DNA of 64,000 nt from Bradyrhizobium sp. 4 (lineage in GTDB: Bacteria; Pseudomonadota; Alphaproteobacteria; Rhizobiales; Xanthobacteraceae): positions 2,914,001 to 2,978,000 of the forward strand of contig NZ_CP064686.1 of NCBI RefSeq assembly GCF_023100905.1, written 5' to 3'. Each line of letters begins with the position of its first letter. The first letter of the stretch is position 1. This document shows positions 24,136 through 30,732 of the stretch, piece after piece. The translations under genes were made by a program, and so were the position numbers. Below the pieces are notes generated by a model. The model had not been told where the DNA came from and searched no databases. It saw only the letters and a program-made list of their open reading frames with translations.

Positions 24136-24411
24136 TCAGCGGCAGACGTAGCTGCCATTGACCAGAACGCGGACACACGCCGTGCCGACCGCGGCTGCAC
24201 CAACTGCTGCGCCGCCGACGACCGCGCGTCTGGTGGTGCGCCGTGCTACGCCGGCGACTGATACGGGCGTCAAGGGCCGCCCGACTCGTGCTTCAGCCCG
24301 GCCGAGCGCGAGCGAAAGGCCTTCCTCCGCCGACCAGTCGATCGAGCCGGACACTCCGAGGGCGACCACGGCAATTGCGAGTGATAGTTTTGTGATCAAA
24401 CCACGCTTCAT
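24136..24411 (-). CDS. Small secreted protein, unknown function
   Basis: This 91-residue protein starts MKRGLITKLSLAIAVVALGVSG, a signal peptide, and ends with a hydrophobic Gly/Ala stretch and CVRVLVNGSYVCR. I recall near-identical short proteins in bradyrhizobia, all uncharacterised. The ATG is preceded by GGAG and, about 65 bp upstream, by a perfect FixK box (24470-24483), so expression at low oxygen is likely. The two cysteines near the C-terminus could form a disulfide in the periplasm. Confidence 0.75.
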   Translation of the reverse strand: MKRGLITKLSLAIAVVALGVSGSIDWSAEEGLSLALGRAEARVGRPLTPVSVAGVARRTTRRAVVGGAAVGAAAVGTACVRVLVNGSYVCR

Positions 24412-24469
24412 GATAGTCTCCGCCTGTGAGAGTCAATCTGGATCGTTCCATGGACTGGCGCTCGGACCG

Positions 24470-24483
24470 TTGATCAAGATCAA
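24470..24483. promoter_or_regulatory. FixK/FNR box (perfect)
   Basis: TTGAT-CAAG-ATCAA matches the TTGAT-N4-ATCAA palindrome of FixK/FNR-type activators exactly. Its centre is about 65 bp upstream of the start of the minus-strand gene ending at 24136. That spacing suits a class II promoter (box at about -41) with a 20-25 nt leader. Confidence 0.75.
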
Positions 24484-24576
24484 GGAACCGTGGGAATCGT
24501 AAGCTGGTAACCGAAGGCGAACCACCAGAACGTTTCAGTTGGGTCGGGTACATGCGTCACCCTTTTCGCCTCGTTT

Positions 24577-24749
24577 CTACTTCTGTATGCAGAGCGGCCT
24601 CAGTGTCTCGTCGCTGCTGCGTGCTTTCGTATATTCCATCAGCGCCGTCCGGGCTGCTCGCAACGCTCTGCGCTTGAAAATTCTTGTGTCGATATGACAG
24701 CGCCATTCGCGACGCCGAGCCAGCTGATGACGACCAAAACATAGGTCAT
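24577..24749 (-). pseudogene. Frameshifted small exported protein gene
   Basis: From ATG 24749, behind a strong GGGGGAGGATACC ribosome site, the frame reads MTYVLVVISWLGVANGAV, then ISTQEFSSAERCE, then runs out of family-like sequence at the GAGCAGCCC stretch. Moving one base gives AARTALMEYTKARSS, then DETLRPLCIQK and a stop at 24577-24579. Joined, the two parts make a typical 57-residue bradyrhizobial small protein with a Cys pair. The total length (173 bp) is one short of a multiple of three, so a single-base deletion (for example GAGGCAGCC to GAGCAGCC) explains it. Either the gene is broken or there is a sequencing error. Confidence 0.65.
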
Positions 24750-24840
24750 GGTATCCTCCCCCTCAGCCGTCGATCTCCTAAGCGCAGATCAGCGCGACGG
24801 GCGGCTTAATGGGCGCCGCCCATCGCGCCATCATGAAGCT

Positions 24841-25174
24841 CTATTGGCACACGTACATGATGCCATCGCCGCCCTTCACCAACGAGCCTGGGACGCAACC
24901 GATGCCGTTGCGCGCCGCATAGTCGGTCCAGCCGCTGTAGCCGTAGCTCCACGGTCCGCCGAAATAATAGGCTCGCACCGCGTACCAGGGCAGACCGTCA
25001 TTCGTGTAGTAGTGACCGCGATAATAGGAAGTGACGTACAATCGCGTCGCCGCTTGCGCCTTGTCGACCTGCGGCGAAATTCCGCCTTGGTCGTTCCAGC
25101 CGTTGGACAACGTCGTGCCGCATACGAGGACGGCGACGGCAGCGGGCAATCTTCCTTGCGCTCGCTGAGTTCAT
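24841..25174 (-). pseudogene. Frameshifted small secreted protein gene
   Basis: The true start is probably ATG 25174 behind GGAGAAGG, giving MNSASARKIA. Removing one C from the CCC run at about 25143-25146 continues the frame as AAVAVLVCGTTLSNGWNDQ, a good signal peptide, and on to the end YVCQ. As it stands the ATG frame is lost, and the downstream frame can start only at a TTG (25149) without its N-terminus. The body is Tyr/Gly-rich (GGPWSYGYSGWTDYAARNG, then CVPGSLVKGGDGIMYVCQ) with two cysteines. Repaired length is 110 residues. A near-perfect FixK box lies about 67 bp upstream of ATG 25174. Confidence 0.65.
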
Positions 25175-25234
25175 GGACCTTCTCCAAAAATGAACCTCTA
25201 CGTCATAAGACCAACGCAGCACCAGGGCCGTGGC

Positions 25235-25248
25235 TTGCTTTAGATCAA
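25235..25248. promoter_or_regulatory. FixK/FNR box (one mismatch)
   Basis: TTGCT-TTAG-ATCAA differs from the consensus palindrome at one position. Its centre lies about 67 bp upstream of ATG 25174 of the frameshifted secreted-protein gene, the same spacing as the other boxes in this region, which supports that ATG as the original start. Confidence 0.55.
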
Positions 25249-25451
25249 GGGATTCAACAAATCGCATCTGCTTCGTCTTCGATTTTACCGCGTCAAGTTC
25301 GGATCGCGTTAAGGAAATCTGGATGACGACGCTTTGATGTCGAGTGCAGCCCGCCGGGGCGCATCGGGAAGCGTGCTGTCACGTGGTGGACCGGCTCTCT
25401 CCACACTTGGGCCAAGTATGCCATCGTGCGAACGCTTCTCGCTCGAATGCG

Positions 25452-25736
25452 TCAGGCCGTCGGTGACAAGCTCCGAGACGGCATGACGCGTTTGGATCTG
25501 CTCTTCATCAATTCTGCCGGCGTAGGCTCGTGTTGCGCCGCGACCAATTTGTTGAAGGCGAAGAATAGCCGGGCGGTGATGCCGCCTTTCAATAGGTGCT
25601 CTTCAGGAAGCATCTCGGCGGCCAGCCGTGACCAGCTTCTTGCCTCGGCCATCCAGACCGTTTGGTTCGCCGGATCCTGGCTTGCAAGCTGTCGGCAAAG
25701 TGCCGCGCGCGAACTCAGCTCGAATTGGCTCATCAT
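25452..25736 (-). CDS. Small cytoplasmic protein, unknown function
   Basis: This 94-residue protein starts MMSQFELSSRAALCRQLASQDP and is helical, with a conserved-looking WMAEARSWSRLAAEML segment. It has no signal peptide or membrane segment. I recall many bradyrhizobial proteins with this N-terminal pattern (SQFELSSRAALCRQLA), none characterised. It stands alone. A GGGAGGGCC ribosome site precedes the start. The C-terminal 20 residues are basic and less family-like. Confidence 0.65.
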   Translation of the reverse strand: MMSQFELSSRAALCRQLASQDPANQTVWMAEARSWSRLAAEMLPEEHLLKGGITARLFFAFNKLVAAQHEPTPAELMKSRSKRVMPSRSLSPTA

Positions 25737-26142
25737 CGGCCCTCCCTGCCAGAAGCTCGATGTACGCGGTGAGAATTCTGCGTTGCGTTCTACATCTCTG
25801 CAATTGCCCTTCCGGCCATTGTACCAAGGGGCATGTCACTGACACTGACCAAGCCGTGCGGCACTACGCGAGGCCGTGTTTGGGACAATTCAATTCGTTG
25901 ATCTGGCTCAAGCGAAGCCGCGTTCGGACGCGGTGAACATTAGCCTTGCTGCAGCGTGCGTGCGCTTACCGACGAAGTGCCGCCATGCCTCAGCAAGTGC
26001 TTCACAAGGGGCGCGCCGCGGCCGACGCAACGGCGGGTCGATTTAGGCTACCACGTCCATGCAGGTTGCATTGCTGCGCCAATTCTGCCGCCGTGGCCCG
26101 TTGCTTGCCAGACGAAGATCTGCGGCGGCAATGGCGCTGACG
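25737..26142. other. Intergenic region with orphan FixK-like box
   Basis: In 406 bp I find no convincing gene. A FixK-like box with one mismatch, TTGAT-CTGG-CTCAA, is at 25908-25921. A 51-codon frame starts 70 bp downstream at ATG 25985 and ends at 26140, next to the ATG of the following gene, but its translation has no protein-like features. The 13-mer CATTGTACCAAGG at 25817-25829 recurs at 33301-33313 upstream of the FixK-type regulator gene. Confidence 0.4.
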
Positions 26143-26577
26143 ATGCCCATCTCACGATATCTGTTCTATGTCGGCGGTACGTTGCTCGCGATGCTCTTCG
26201 TTGCGGACGCGCTGGTGCCGGATCGGCCCGCCATACGCGGTGAAGCTGCGCGCTCCGCCACCATCCGCATCCATTCCGATTGGAAATTGCCCGAGCGGGT
26301 CGTTCTCGACACGAGCCGGCCCACGATTGTCGCAACCGACATCGCCAAGGTCGAACTTGGTGCCCTGCCGGGCGCCGACTTCCAACAGACGCGCGTTCGC
26401 GAGGCCTTTGCTCAGCTCGGACCGCTCGATGCCGAACGACCGCCAGCGCGTTCGTCGGCAAAGGCTGATGCGAAGCCGCAGCGTCAAAACAAAATTGTGA
26501 GGAGGCACATCGAAAAAAATATCCGGCTCGTCGCGCGGCCGCCGCAGTACGGCTGGTTTGGCAACCAGGTTTGGTGA
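26143..26577 (+). CDS. Membrane-anchored small protein, unknown function
   Basis: This 144-residue protein starts MPISRYLFYVGGTLLAMLF, an N-terminal signal anchor, followed by a soluble part with IRIHSDWKLPERVVLDTSRPT and a basic Gln-rich C-terminus ending PQYGWFGNQVW. An in-frame ATG at 26131 would add MALT. I recall similar uncharacterised bradyrhizobial proteins (anchor, then IRIHSD-x-x-x-PERVV). It is probably periplasmic and inner-membrane bound. Neither candidate start has a strong ribosome site. Confidence 0.65.
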   Translation: MPISRYLFYVGGTLLAMLFVADALVPDRPAIRGEAARSATIRIHSDWKLPERVVLDTSRPTIVATDIAKVELGALPGADFQQTRVREAFAQLGPLDAERPPARSSAKADAKPQRQNKIVRRHIEKNIRLVARPPQYGWFGNQVW

Positions 26578-26688
26578 GCGTCTCCGATGGTCGCATCTTC
26601 GGAGTGGGGCGCCCGCCATGATACTGTCAACGAGCGCACGTCGAGGCATTGCCCAATCAAACGTCCTTGAAGATCGGGAGTAACTGAC

Positions 26689-26895
26689 ATGAGTGAAACG
26701 TTAATGTCTGGACGGGTCGATCGTCGCGAGGCTTTTTCGTTGGTGGGATGGGCCGCTGTACTCGGATTGGCGACATCCGGCACGTTCCTGTTCGGAACAG
26801 AAGCGCCGGCGCAGACGATCGGCATGGAGCGACGCCAGGAGAGGCGGGGAGCCCGCTACGAGCGGCGTCAGGAACGGCGCACGGGGCCGGACTGA
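26689..26895 (+). CDS. Small secreted Arg/Glu-rich protein with damaged C-terminus
   Basis: This 68-residue protein has a cytoplasmic start (MSETLMSGRVDRREAF), a hydrophobic segment (SLVGWAAVLGLATSG) and an ERRQERRGARYERRQERR tail after a likely signal cleavage near APAQT. The tail stops abruptly at TGPD. Past the stop, DNA to 26953 still encodes the same repeat in another frame (RTGRTER, then ERRTGRTERREERRN), so the C-terminus seems to have lost frame through an extra G in CACGGGGCC (about 26880-26888). The intact product would have been about 20 residues longer. Function unknown. Confidence 0.6.
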   Translation: MSETLMSGRVDRREAFSLVGWAAVLGLATSGTFLFGTEAPAQTIGMERRQERRGARYERRQERRTGPD

Positions 26896-27024
26896 ACGCA
26901 GTTAGGAAAGGCGGACAGGGCGCACGGAGCGCCGCGAAGAGCGGCGCAACTAGGACGTCACATGATCTTACCGATCTTCATTTGCCGACAGATGTCCGCT
27001 TGATTGAGATCCGGAAGCTGGCGG

Positions 27025-27300
27025 ATGCCGCAAACCTGGTACGTCACGTTCGAGGTGCACAAGCGCGGGACCTTGCCGAAGCGGCGAAGTCCCCGGGAAA
27101 CGCGCACATTCGAGAGCGAAGCCGAGGCGCGGACCTTCGCGCGAGAGAAATTCAACGAGGGAATGATCGTGTTCGCAGGCACGCTCAATCCCTTTTTGCC
27201 GCGACGGTTGATTCCCTCGAGCGACATTCCGTCCTGGATCGAGCAAGGCCGAGGCGACGAGATTACCGGCCCCGATGCCAAGCGCGACCCGGAGAAATAG
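27025..27300 (+). CDS. Conserved small protein, unknown function
   Basis: This 91-residue basic protein starts MPQTWYVTFEVHKRG and contains RTFESEAEARTFAREKFNEG (about 29-48), NPFLPRRLIPSSDIPSWIE and a polar end. Composition and the alternating strand-helix pattern suggest a compact alpha-beta fold. There is no signal peptide. The ATG at 27025 has GGAAG upstream; the open frame begins 21 bp earlier at a TTG. I recall uncharacterised homologues in bradyrhizobia. No FixK box of good quality is at the usual distance. Confidence 0.65.
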   Translation: MPQTWYVTFEVHKRGTLPKRRSPRETRTFESEAEARTFAREKFNEGMIVFAGTLNPFLPRRLIPSSDIPSWIEQGRGDEITGPDAKRDPEK

Positions 27301-27565
27301 GCGGGCCATCACGGTGGTTGATGCGGATGACTGGAGGTGACTCGGAGCAGACGGCTGCCTTTCGGCCAATTCGGATACTGGCGCCAGTCGTTCGACTCCG
27401 CGGGCGAGGCAAACCGAAGCCTGGTTCGAAATGTCTTGAGTGTTGCCATTTTGGCACGTGGAGTTTGCGGCCTCGCCCGTAGAGTTTCAGCTGGAAGTTG
27501 GGGGATGATTGCAATGCAACAAGCCGCCGTTCGAGCAATCAAAAAGCGGCCGGCAAGGAGAGAGC

Positions 27566-28318
27566 ATGATGAAAAGACTTCTGCTGACAACAATTGGCCT
27601 GGTGGCGTTGGCCATGGGACCCGCCATGGCTGCCGATATGGCCGTGAAGGCGCCGCCTCTGGCACCGATCGTTCCAATCTACAATTGGACGGGGTTCTAC
27701 ATCGGCGGCAATGGTGGCTGGGCGCAGAACCACAACTGCGTGGATTTCCTTGACGCGGCCGGCGTCGCCGTCGCTTCCGGCTGCCGCGATCGATCCGGTG
27801 GCGTCATCGGTGGCCAGCTTGGCTATCGCTGGCAGGCCAGCCAGTGGGTGTTTGGTCTGGAGGCTCAGGGCGATTGGGCGGATCTCAGTAACCAGCGCGT
27901 CAGCCTGTTCGATCCGACGCTCTCCACGCGCGCCAAAACGAGCGCCATCGGCCTCTTCACCGGCCAGATCGGCTACGCCTGGAATGCGTCACTGCTCTAC
28001 GTGAAGGGCGGCGCGGCGGTGACAGACAACCGGCTGAGCGTCCTTGATACTGCGTCCGGCGTCGAACTCGCCGCGCAAAGTGCGACCCGTTGGGGTGGCG
28101 TCATTGGTGTTGGATTCGAGTACGGCTTCACCCCGAATTGGTCGGTGGGGCTCGAATACGATCATCTGTTCATGGGGCACCGGAATAATTCGTTCACGGT
28201 CGCCGATCCGCGCCTTGCCGCTTTTGTGAACGACCGGATCACCCAGGACGTCGATATGCTCACCGTGCGCTTCAACTACCGCTTCGGCGGGGCCAACCCG
28301 GTCGTCGCAAGGTACTGA
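27566..28318 (+). CDS. Outer-membrane beta-barrel protein (Omp25/Omp31-like)
   Basis: This 250-residue protein has a signal peptide cut after MGPAMAA, then the rhizobial Omp signature MAVKAPP and IYNWTGFYIGGNGGWAQ. The rest is amphipathic strands (GGQLGYRWQASQWVFGLEAQGDWADL; NWSVGLEYDHLFMG by position near the C-terminus) ending RFNYRFGG. This is an eight-stranded barrel of the opacity/Omp25 family in the outer membrane, probably structural. AAGGAGAGAGC precedes ATG 27566. A clear intrinsic terminator follows at 28345. Confidence 0.9.
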   Translation: MMKRLLLTTIGLVALAMGPAMAADMAVKAPPLAPIVPIYNWTGFYIGGNGGWAQNHNCVDFLDAAGVAVASGCRDRSGGVIGGQLGYRWQASQWVFGLEAQGDWADLSNQRVSLFDPTLSTRAKTSAIGLFTGQIGYAWNASLLYVKGGAAVTDNRLSVLDTASGVELAAQSATRWGGVIGVGFEYGFTPNWSVGLEYDHLFMGHRNNSFTVADPRLAAFVNDRITQDVDMLTVRFNYRFGGANPVVARY

Positions 28319-28344
28319 GCTCTCCAGGGTCTGACGTCTTCAGG

Positions 28345-28374
28345 GGGCCGGCAGTCATGTCGGCCCTCATTTTT
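28345..28374 (+). terminator. Intrinsic terminator after the Omp gene
   Basis: GGGCCGGCA-GTCA-TGTCGGCCC forms a 9-bp stem (one G-U pair) at 28345-28366. A TCATTTTT tract follows to 28374, 27 bp after the beta-barrel stop codon. Confidence 0.75.
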
Positions 28375-28396
28375 GTGGCCGTACCGCGCAAGCCAG

Positions 28397-28624
28397 TCAG
28401 CGCCTGTCGGCGCGATCGACGGGACCGCCGCGGTTGGTCGGAGTGCCGGGCCGCACCGCTTCCCGTGCGGCAGCGCGCGCGACGGGACGCACTCCCAACA
28501 CGACGCCTGGCCTCGCGACGCAATGCGCCGGATAGTCCACGTTTTGGCAGTATATAATGACGTTGGCGCTTTCAGGACTCGCGAGAACCAGCTCGGTCGT
28601 CATGAATGCAGCTGCTAGTCCGAT
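28397..28624 (-). CDS. Small secreted protein (NVIIYCQN family), atypical start
   Basis: The frame encodes RRIGLAAAFMTTELVLASPESA, a signal-peptide-like stretch, followed by NVIIYCQNVDYPAHCVARPG and an Arg/Pro-rich tail ending RPGTPTNRGGPVDRADRR. I recall bradyrhizobial secreted proteins with the same YCQN...CVARPGVV core. The best ribosome site (AGAGGAGG) sits just before an ATC codon at 28624, so the start is either a non-standard ATC or a mutated ATG. The first real ATG is at 28603 and would shorten the signal peptide. A FixK-like box is 59 bp upstream of the ATC. Confidence 0.5.
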   Translation of the reverse strand: MGLAAAFMTTELVLASPESANVIIYCQNVDYPAHCVARPGVVLGVRPVARAAAREAVRPGTPTNRGGPVDRADRR

Positions 28625-28676
28625 GCGCCTCCTCTGTTCGAAACCGCAAGTCGATGTCAGCGCTCCTGCCTGCGTG

Positions 28677-28690
28677 CTGATCCAGATCAA
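28677..28690. promoter_or_regulatory. FixK/FNR box (one mismatch)
   Basis: CTGAT-CCAG-ATCAA differs at one base from the consensus. It lies 59 bp upstream of the presumed ATC start at 28624 (80 bp from ATG 28603) of the small secreted protein gene. Confidence 0.5.
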
Positions 28691-28768
28691 TGGAGGTATC
28701 GCGCTCGCGCTGCCATTGCGCCACGGCGACAACAAGCGCGCGTGTGCTCGAGAGAATCCGAGGCAAAT

Positions 28769-29257
28769 CTACCAGCCGGAATAGTAGCTCCGCCTCGCGT
28801 AGTAGCCGCCATAACCGCCATAGCTTCCGTAGGCGCTGTAGGCACTGGGCGGACAATAATCATAGCCGTATCCTCCGCCGTAAGAGGAGTATCCGCCGCC
28901 GTAGTAGGGATATGCACCATAGTAGCCGGAGCTTGCGATCGCGCCACCGACGACCGCCCCCGCGACCACTGCGCCGGCGCCCCAGCCACGGTAGCCTCTA
29001 GATCCGTAACCTCTGTAGCCATATCCGACGCCGCGATACCCCAAGCCACGATAGCCCAATCCCGCTCCGCGGTAACCTCCGCCCCATCCGCCGCGATAAC
29101 CCCAGCCTCCGTAGCGCACTTTCATCACGTCGTTATCAAGCGTGGCTCTCATCGCGCCAACATTGGTGGGCAAAGGCGCTGCTTCGCTTTCGGGTACGGA
29201 AATCATGGCGCTCGCGACAGTAAGAAATGCTGCCAATGCCCCTTTGATGAACCTCAT
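28769..29257 (-). CDS. Gly/Tyr-rich secreted protein
   Basis: This 162-residue protein starts MRFIKGALAAFLTVASAM at 29257, behind GGAGGACATT. The signal peptide is probably cut after SEAA. The mature chain is short GYRG-type repeats (GLGYRGLGYRGVGYGYRG), a small hydrophobic Ala/Gly segment (VVAGAVVGGAIA) and a Tyr/Gly tail ending RRSYYSGW. Such proteins are common in rhizobia and uncharacterised; glycine-zipper or surface-structural roles are possible. The low complexity makes homology-based naming unsafe. Confidence 0.75.
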   Translation of the reverse strand: MRFIKGALAAFLTVASAMISVPESEAAPLPTNVGAMRATLDNDVMKVRYGGWGYRGGWGGGYRGAGLGYRGLGYRGVGYGYRGYGSRGYRGWGAGAVVAGAVVGGAIASSGYYGAYPYYGGGYSSYGGGYGYDYCPPSAYSAYGSYGGYGGYYARRSYYSGW

Positions 29258-29418
29258 AATGTCCTCCACCGCGTTGAAATCTCGACTGACCGGCGAGGGA
29301 GGGATTCCGTCGCGCCGGCGGCATGACCGTGCATATGAAATGTTGCGATCGTTACAGTGTTTGAGGCCAAGCGTGAGCTGAACCCGCCCGGACTTCAGCT
29401 GTAGGAGAGCCGCGACGC

Positions 29419-29432
29419 TTGATCTGGATCAA
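29419..29432. promoter_or_regulatory. FixK/FNR box (perfect)
   Basis: TTGAT-CTGG-ATCAA is a perfect palindromic match. Its centre lies 72 bp upstream of the GTG start of the AI-2E family permease and 168 bp from the divergent Gly/Tyr-rich gene, so the permease is the more likely target. Confidence 0.75.
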
Positions 29433-29497
29433 GCCAGCTGAGCGAGAGCAGGGGCTAGTTCGCCTCAGCATGCGCGGCATGAGCTGAAGGCGAGTCC

Positions 29498-30586
29498 GTG
29501 AAAACACTCCGCCAGATATTCTCCGGAGACGAGATCATCCAGCTTCTCATCCGGCTGGGGTTGCTGGGGCTGTTGCTCATCTGGGCGCTCCTCCTGGTCC
29601 GCCCATTCGTGCCCATATTGGCCTGGAGTGTCGTGCTTGCCGCTGCCCTTAATCCGGTGTTTCGGCGCCTCAGTGACATTCTCGGTGGCCGACCGAAGCT
29701 TGCAGCAACGATCCTTACTCTCGTCAATCTTGCTGTTGTGATCGGACCCGCGACCTGGCTGGGCATGGGCGCGGTCGACGGGATCACCGATCTTGCCGCC
29801 CAAATGACGGCTGGCGAACTGCACGTGCCTTCGCCGCCGCAGTCTCTCAAGGATTGGCCCGTCATCGGCCCTCAGCTCTTCGATCTCTGGGACCAAGCGA
29901 CGACCAATCTCCGATCGCTCTTGCGCGCTGTGGTGCCCTACCTGAAGCCATTCGCGGCGACCCTGCTCGGATTTGCAGGCAATGCCGGGGTAGGTACGGT
30001 CAAGTTTCTGTTGTCGGTGGCGGTGGCCGGGGTGCTGTTTCCGTATGGACCTCAGCTCGTGGGGGCGGGGCGCAGCTTTCTGTCGCGCGTCGTGCCCGAC
30101 CAGAGCGAGCACTTTCTCGACCTGGCAGGTGCCACGATCCGTGCTGTGGCCCAAGGCGTGATCGGCGTCGCCATCATCCAGGCATTGCTGGCGGGCATCG
30201 GATTCAAGGTGGCCGGCATCGCCAGCGCGGGGCTGCTGGCATTTGCGGTGTTGTTGTTGTCGATCGTGCAAATAGGCGGCGCTATTGTCATCCTGCCGGT
30301 CATCATCTGGATCTGGACCGACAAGGAATTTCCGATCGCGCTCCTGCTGACGGTGTTTTTCGTGATCGTTTCGGTTCTCGACAACATCCTGAAACCACTT
30401 GTCATGGGCCGCGGCCTGACCACGCCAGCGCTCGTGATCCTGATCGGGGTGATCGGAGGAACCCTCTTCCATGGGATCATCGGCCTCTTCATCGGACCTA
30501 TCATCCTATCTGTGGTCTGGGAGCTGACGGTGGCCTGGATTCGTACCGAACGTGCCGTGCCGGCGAAACTGGCGATCGAGCTTTGA
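29498..30586 (+). CDS. AI-2E/PerM family permease
   Basis: This 362-residue inner-membrane protein has eight or so hydrophobic segments and family landmarks: the N-terminal LLLIWALLLVRPFVPILAWSV pair of helices (about 25-45), a central soluble region with PVIGPQLFDLWDQAT, and the C-terminal DNILKPLVMGRGLTTPALVILIG (about 294-316). The family exports AI-2, or acts as Na+/H+ antiporters in some bacteria; the substrate here is unknown. The start is GTG 29498 with GAAGG upstream. A perfect FixK box suggests microaerobic expression. It is followed by ackA after 146 bp. Confidence 0.88.
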   Translation: MKTLRQIFSGDEIIQLLIRLGLLGLLLIWALLLVRPFVPILAWSVVLAAALNPVFRRLSDILGGRPKLAATILTLVNLAVVIGPATWLGMGAVDGITDLAAQMTAGELHVPSPPQSLKDWPVIGPQLFDLWDQATTNLRSLLRAVVPYLKPFAATLLGFAGNAGVGTVKFLLSVAVAGVLFPYGPQLVGAGRSFLSRVVPDQSEHFLDLAGATIRAVAQGVIGVAIIQALLAGIGFKVAGIASAGLLAFAVLLLSIVQIGGAIVILPVIIWIWTDKEFPIALLLTVFFVIVSVLDNILKPLVMGRGLTTPALVILIGVIGGTLFHGIIGLFIGPIILSVVWELTVAWIRTERAVPAKLAIEL

Positions 30587-30596
30587 CCCATATCAA
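30583..30596. promoter_or_regulatory. FixK/FNR-like box (one mismatch)
   Basis: TTGAC-CCAT-ATCAA differs at one position and overlaps the stop codon of the permease gene. It lies about 143 bp upstream of the ackA GTG, further than the other boxes, so it either drives ackA with a long leader or occurs by chance. Confidence 0.35.
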
Positions 30597-30732
30597 TTCG
30601 ACCGAGCCTTTCAGGTAAAGCGATACAACCACGAGGTCGGAACGTGGTGGTGGAAATGTCTGGCCCGCCTGGTCCGGCTGCTGTGGCCGCCGGTGCTGAT
30701 GCAAGGCTTCGACATGCTCCGACGAGTGCGAC

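Noticed and set aside
24484..24512. GGAAC near 24484 as an EcfG promoter
   Set aside because: No CGTT element at 16-17 bp spacing.
26999..27013. TTGATTGAGATCCG as a FixK box
   Set aside because: Two mismatches in the second half-site and only about 20 bp from the start codon of gene 27025.
29465..30472. 335-codon minus-strand frame opposite the AI-2E family permease
   Set aside because: Gln/Asp/Arg-rich antisense shadow; the plus-strand gene has clear membrane helices and family motifs.
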